DNA from: Prevotella sp. UBA1378
Lineage (GTDB): Bacteria; Bacteroidota; Bacteroidia; Bacteroidales; Bacteroidaceae
NCBI GenBank assembly: GCA_002305505.1
Contig: DBRC01000010.1
Span: 1-16,055 of the forward strand
Direction of reading: 5' to 3'
Length of the DNA stretch: 16,055 nt
Shown here one piece after another: positions 14,005 to 16,055 of this stretch. The translations under genes were made by a program, and so were the position numbers. How positions within the stretch are numbered: position 1 is the stretch's first letter; each line of letters opens with the position of its first letter. Below the pieces are notes generated by a model. It saw only the letters and a list, made by a program, of their open reading frames with translations, made no database searches and was not told the origin of the DNA.

Positions 14005-15036
14005 ATGGAGAACAACATAAAACACCCGGCCAAAGTGGATGTGGCAGTGCTCATCCTTTTCTTCAACCGGCCGGAATACCTGCAGAAAGTGTTCGACGAG
14101 GTGCGCAAGGCACGCCCCACGCGGCTGTTCCTCTATCAAGACGGGCCGCGCGGCGGGCACGACATGGAGGGCATCAGGGCCTGCCGCAAGGTGGTGGAGG
14201 CCATCGATTGGGAATGCGACGTGCAGCGGATGTACCAAGAGCGCAACTACGGTTGCGACCCCTCGGAATACATCTCGCAGAAGTGGGCTTTCTCCTTGGC
14301 CGACAAGTGCATCGTGCTCGAAGACGACGATGTGCCGTCGCAGTCGTTCTTCCCCTTCTGCAAGGAGATGCTCGACCGCTACGAGCACGACGAGCGTATC
14401 ACGATGATTGCAGGCTTCAACACCGACGAGGTGACCGAGGGCATTCCTTACGACTATTTCTTCACATCCGTATTCTCCATCTGGGGCTGGGCCTCCTGGC
14501 GGCGCGTGGTCGACCGCTGGGACGGCAAGTACTCGTTCCTTGACGATGCCTACAACATGCGCCTGCTCGGAAAACTCATAAAGCAGCGCCGCTACCGCAA
14601 GGATGCCATCCCGATGTTCCGCGACCACCGCGCCACGGGCAAGGAGTACTATGAAAGCATCTTCTGGGCAAGTATGCTTTTCAACAGCGGACTGGCTATT
14701 ATGCCGTCGAAAAACCTCATCAACAATATGGGGCTGACAGCCGACTCAACCCACTTCTCGGGCTCCGTATACACCACCCCCCACCGCCTGCGCCGCATCT
14801 TCACCATGCAGCGCCACGAGCTGGACTTCCCCCTGCGCCATCCGCGCTACGTCATCGAGGACGTGGAATACAAGGAGCGCCTATACAAAAGGCATGCGTG
14901 GGGGCATCCTTGGATTAAGGTGGCCAACTCGCTGGAGGAACTGGTGCTGAACCTGCGTTACGGCAACTTAGGCATTATCTTTAAAGCCGTCGGGCGCCGC
15001 ATCCGCAAATGGGTGGGAACCGACAGGCATGTATGA
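14005..15036 (+). CDS. GT-A type glycosyltransferase (family 2-like / GNT-I-like)
   Basis: The protein has 343 residues. The first 110 form a nucleotide-sugar-binding Rossmann-like domain: VAVLILFFNRPEYLQKVF (13-30), then LFLYQDGPR, QERNYGCDPSEY, and the acidic metal site Glu106-Asp109 in IVLEDDDVPS. A central SIWGWASWRR segment (about 164-173) and an aromatic C-terminal half follow. The family is common in Bacteroidota glycan clusters and is sometimes labelled as hemolysin-activation-like. The C-terminal tail is strongly basic (GRRIRKWVG), which could bind the membrane surface. It has its own -7 box and is divergent from the fucosyltransferase operon. The TIGR02757-type gene follows after 15 bases in the same frame. 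Donor and acceptor are unknown. Confidence 0.82.
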   Translation: MENNIKHPAKVDVAVLILFFNRPEYLQKVFDEVRKARPTRLFLYQDGPRGGHDMEGIRACRKVVEAIDWECDVQRMYQERNYGCDPSEYISQKWAFSLADKCIVLEDDDVPSQSFFPFCKEMLDRYEHDERITMIAGFNTDEVTEGIPYDYFFTSVFSIWGWASWRRVVDRWDGKYSFLDDAYNMRLLGKLIKQRRYRKDAIPMFRDHRATGKEYYESIFWASMLFNSGLAIMPSKNLINNMGLTADSTHFSGSVYTTPHRLRRIFTMQRHELDFPLRHPRYVIEDVEYKERLYKRHAWGHPWIKVANSLEELVLNLRYGNLGIIFKAVGRRIRKWVGTDRHV

Positions 15037-15051
15037 ACCTCACGGAAAGGA

Positions 15052-15798
15052 ATGATTGATAAGGAAACAAAGGATTTGCTCATACGCTATGCTGCACAGT
15101 ACGAGACCGCTGCCTTTATCGACGGCGACCCGTCGTGGTTCATGCATCAGGTGAGCGGCGGGGCCAACCGCGAGGCAATGGCTTTCCTTGCATCGAGTAT
15201 CAGCTACGGCAGCCGCCCCCAGTTTATGCCCAAAATAGAATGGATGCTCGACAGGGCCGGAGGCGACGCCGACGGGTGGGTGCGCAGCGGCAGGTTTGAA
15301 CACGACCTGCCCTACGGCGACAACAGCTGTTTCTACCGGCTCTTCACCTGCCACCAGATGCACTTGTTCCTCCGCGCTTACCGGCAGCTGCTCATCGAGC
15401 ACGGAACGCTCGGCGCGTACGTTAGCAAAGAAGCCCGCGACGGTTCCGGGGCTGTAGAGGCCATCTGCCGCTACTTCGCCGCCAGCGGCAGCAGCGGCAT
15501 CATCCCCAAGAACACGCAGTCGGCCTGCAAGCGCCTGTGCATGTTCCTGCGGTGGATGGTACGCAGCGGTTCGCCCGTCGACTTAGGCTTATGGGCCGGC
15601 TTCATCGACCGGCGCACGCTCATCATGCCGCTCGACACGCACGTCGTCAACCAGTCTGTCCGCCTTGGCCTGCTCAGCGGCAAAGGAACAACCATGACCG
15701 CTGCCCGCCGCCTCACGGCCACGCTCTCCGAGGTATTCCCCGACGACCCGCTCCGCGCCGACTTCGCCCTTTTCGGCTATGGCATACATGCAAGCTGA
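15052..15798 (+). CDS. TIGR02757-family protein (DUF2400), possible HhH-GPD-like
   Basis: This 248-residue cytoplasmic protein matches what I know as the TIGR02757/DUF2400 family, widespread in Bacteroidota and of unknown function. Visible landmarks are FLASSISYGSRPQF (about 45-58), LPYGDNSCFYRLF (about 86-98), KRLCMFLRWMVR (about 159-170) and PLDTHVVNQSVRLGL (193-207). The last segment resembles the catalytic block of HhH-GPD DNA glycosylases (DTHV followed by RLGL), which would make Asp195 the equivalent of the catalytic Asp. A canonical helix-hairpin-helix glycine motif is not obvious. The gene starts 15 bases after the preceding glycosyltransferase stop, in the same frame. GGAAAGG (15044-15050) almost touches the ATG, too close for a normal ribosome binding site. 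It is probably cotranscribed with the glycosyltransferase by position only. Confidence 0.85.
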   Translation: MIDKETKDLLIRYAAQYETAAFIDGDPSWFMHQVSGGANREAMAFLASSISYGSRPQFMPKIEWMLDRAGGDADGWVRSGRFEHDLPYGDNSCFYRLFTCHQMHLFLRAYRQLLIEHGTLGAYVSKEARDGSGAVEAICRYFAASGSSGIIPKNTQSACKRLCMFLRWMVRSGSPVDLGLWAGFIDRRTLIMPLDTHVVNQSVRLGLLSGKGTTMTAARRLTATLSEVFPDDPLRADFALFGYGIHAS

Positions 15799-15860
15799 GC
15801 ACTGACACCCCTTTTTTGTTGTAACGGCAAAGACAGCACAGCCCCAAGGTGTGACGGCCA

Positions 15861-15928
15861 TTTTGATTTTTGGCCATTTTTCTGAGATTTTTGGCCAAAA
15901 ATCTCAGAAAAATGGCCAAAAATCAAAA
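15861..15928. repeat. perfect 68-bp loopless palindrome, AT-rich
   Basis: The two 34-base halves are exact inverse complements, centred between 15894 and 15895 with no spacer. The element is AT-rich in a GC-rich neighbourhood. It contains three GGCC tetramers at 15872, 15893 and 15914, exactly 21 bases apart, each inside runs of T or A, plus a CTGAG/CTCAG pair. A fourth GGCC sits just outside at 15856. As RNA it would form a very stable hairpin ending the TIGR02757 transcript; as DNA it could extrude a cruciform or bind a multimeric protein. It could also be a copy of a dispersed palindromic element. Confidence 0.97.
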
Positions 15929-16055
15929 CAGGGGTATATCCTCTGCCTTGCAACGGCCGTACCGCTGCAGCGCAAAGGGGGGCACCGCCGTCCGGATTAA
16001 CGTGATATCCTTATCCCGAATTCAGGTAAGGGATTGCAGCCCTAAAGGCAAGCGG
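15929..16055. other. right-edge non-coding DNA with an imperfect inverted repeat
   Basis: No reading frame of interest continues through this end on either strand. ATCCTTATCC (16007-16016) and GGTAAGGGAT (16025-16034) form an imperfect inverted repeat around CGAATTCA, with one bulged base in each arm. AGGG (16029-16032) and CCCT (16040-16043) offer an alternative small hairpin. Its role is unclear; it may belong to the regulatory region of a gene beyond the window. Confidence 0.35.

Noticed and set aside
13858..14628. 256-residue - strand reading frame overlapping the GT-A gene
   Set aside because: It runs antisense to a gene with clear glycosyltransferase motifs and ends inside a divergent promoter region. 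No family features are visible.
7018..15036. Phase-variable capsular polysaccharide locus
   Set aside because: No UpxY/UpxZ-type genes, no invertible promoter with flanking inverted repeats, no recombinase and no single long operon are present.

Overview
The window looks like a chromosomal segment of a member of the Bacteroidales (phylum Bacteroidota). The main evidence is a set of promoters of the phylum-specific type, a TTTG-like box about 19-20 bases before TAnnTTTG, upstream of most transcription units. Supporting evidence is the weak or absent Shine-Dalgarno sequences, the lack of an encoded CCA on the tRNA, and the gene families present (GH97, a stand-alone hemerythrin-domain protein beside hcp, a TIGR02757-type protein). 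The coding DNA is fairly G+C rich, so a low-GC Bacteroides is less likely than a higher-GC relative. I cannot name the genus.

Bases 1-7017 are mostly housekeeping and stress genes, all on the + strand: tRNA-Arg(CCU); a secreted GH97 glycoside hydrolase of the retaining, alpha-galactosidase-like type; a two-gene nitrosative-stress unit (hemerythrin-domain protein and hybrid cluster protein Hcp) with an unusual inverted repeat around its promoter; a two-armed heptanucleotide repeat array; and metG, encoding methionyl-tRNA synthetase.

Bases 7052-15036 hold a surface or protein glycan assembly locus. It contains one Wzx-type flippase directly downstream of metG, a family-2 glycosyltransferase (- strand), a three-gene cassette of cytidylyltransferase, short-chain reductase and LicD-type phosphotransferase (+ strand), a polytopic membrane protein and a fucosyltransferase-like enzyme (- strand), and a further GT-A type glycosyltransferase (+ strand). 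The units alternate in strand, meet tail to tail with 25- and 4-base overlaps, and most have their own promoter. No Wzy, Wzz, UpxY/UpxZ-type antiterminator, initiating phosphoglycosyltransferase or invertible promoter is visible. That composition suits a constitutively made short oligosaccharide, such as the general protein O-glycan of Bacteroidota, better than a phase-variable capsule. The cytidylyltransferase-SDR-LicD trio suggests the glycan carries a phospho-polyol such as phosphoglycerol. This is my main hypothesis for a notable system in the window, and it is inference.

The right end carries a TIGR02757-family gene with a possible HhH-GPD DNA-glycosylase-like Asp motif. After it comes non-coding DNA dominated by a perfect, loopless 68-bp AT-rich palindrome.
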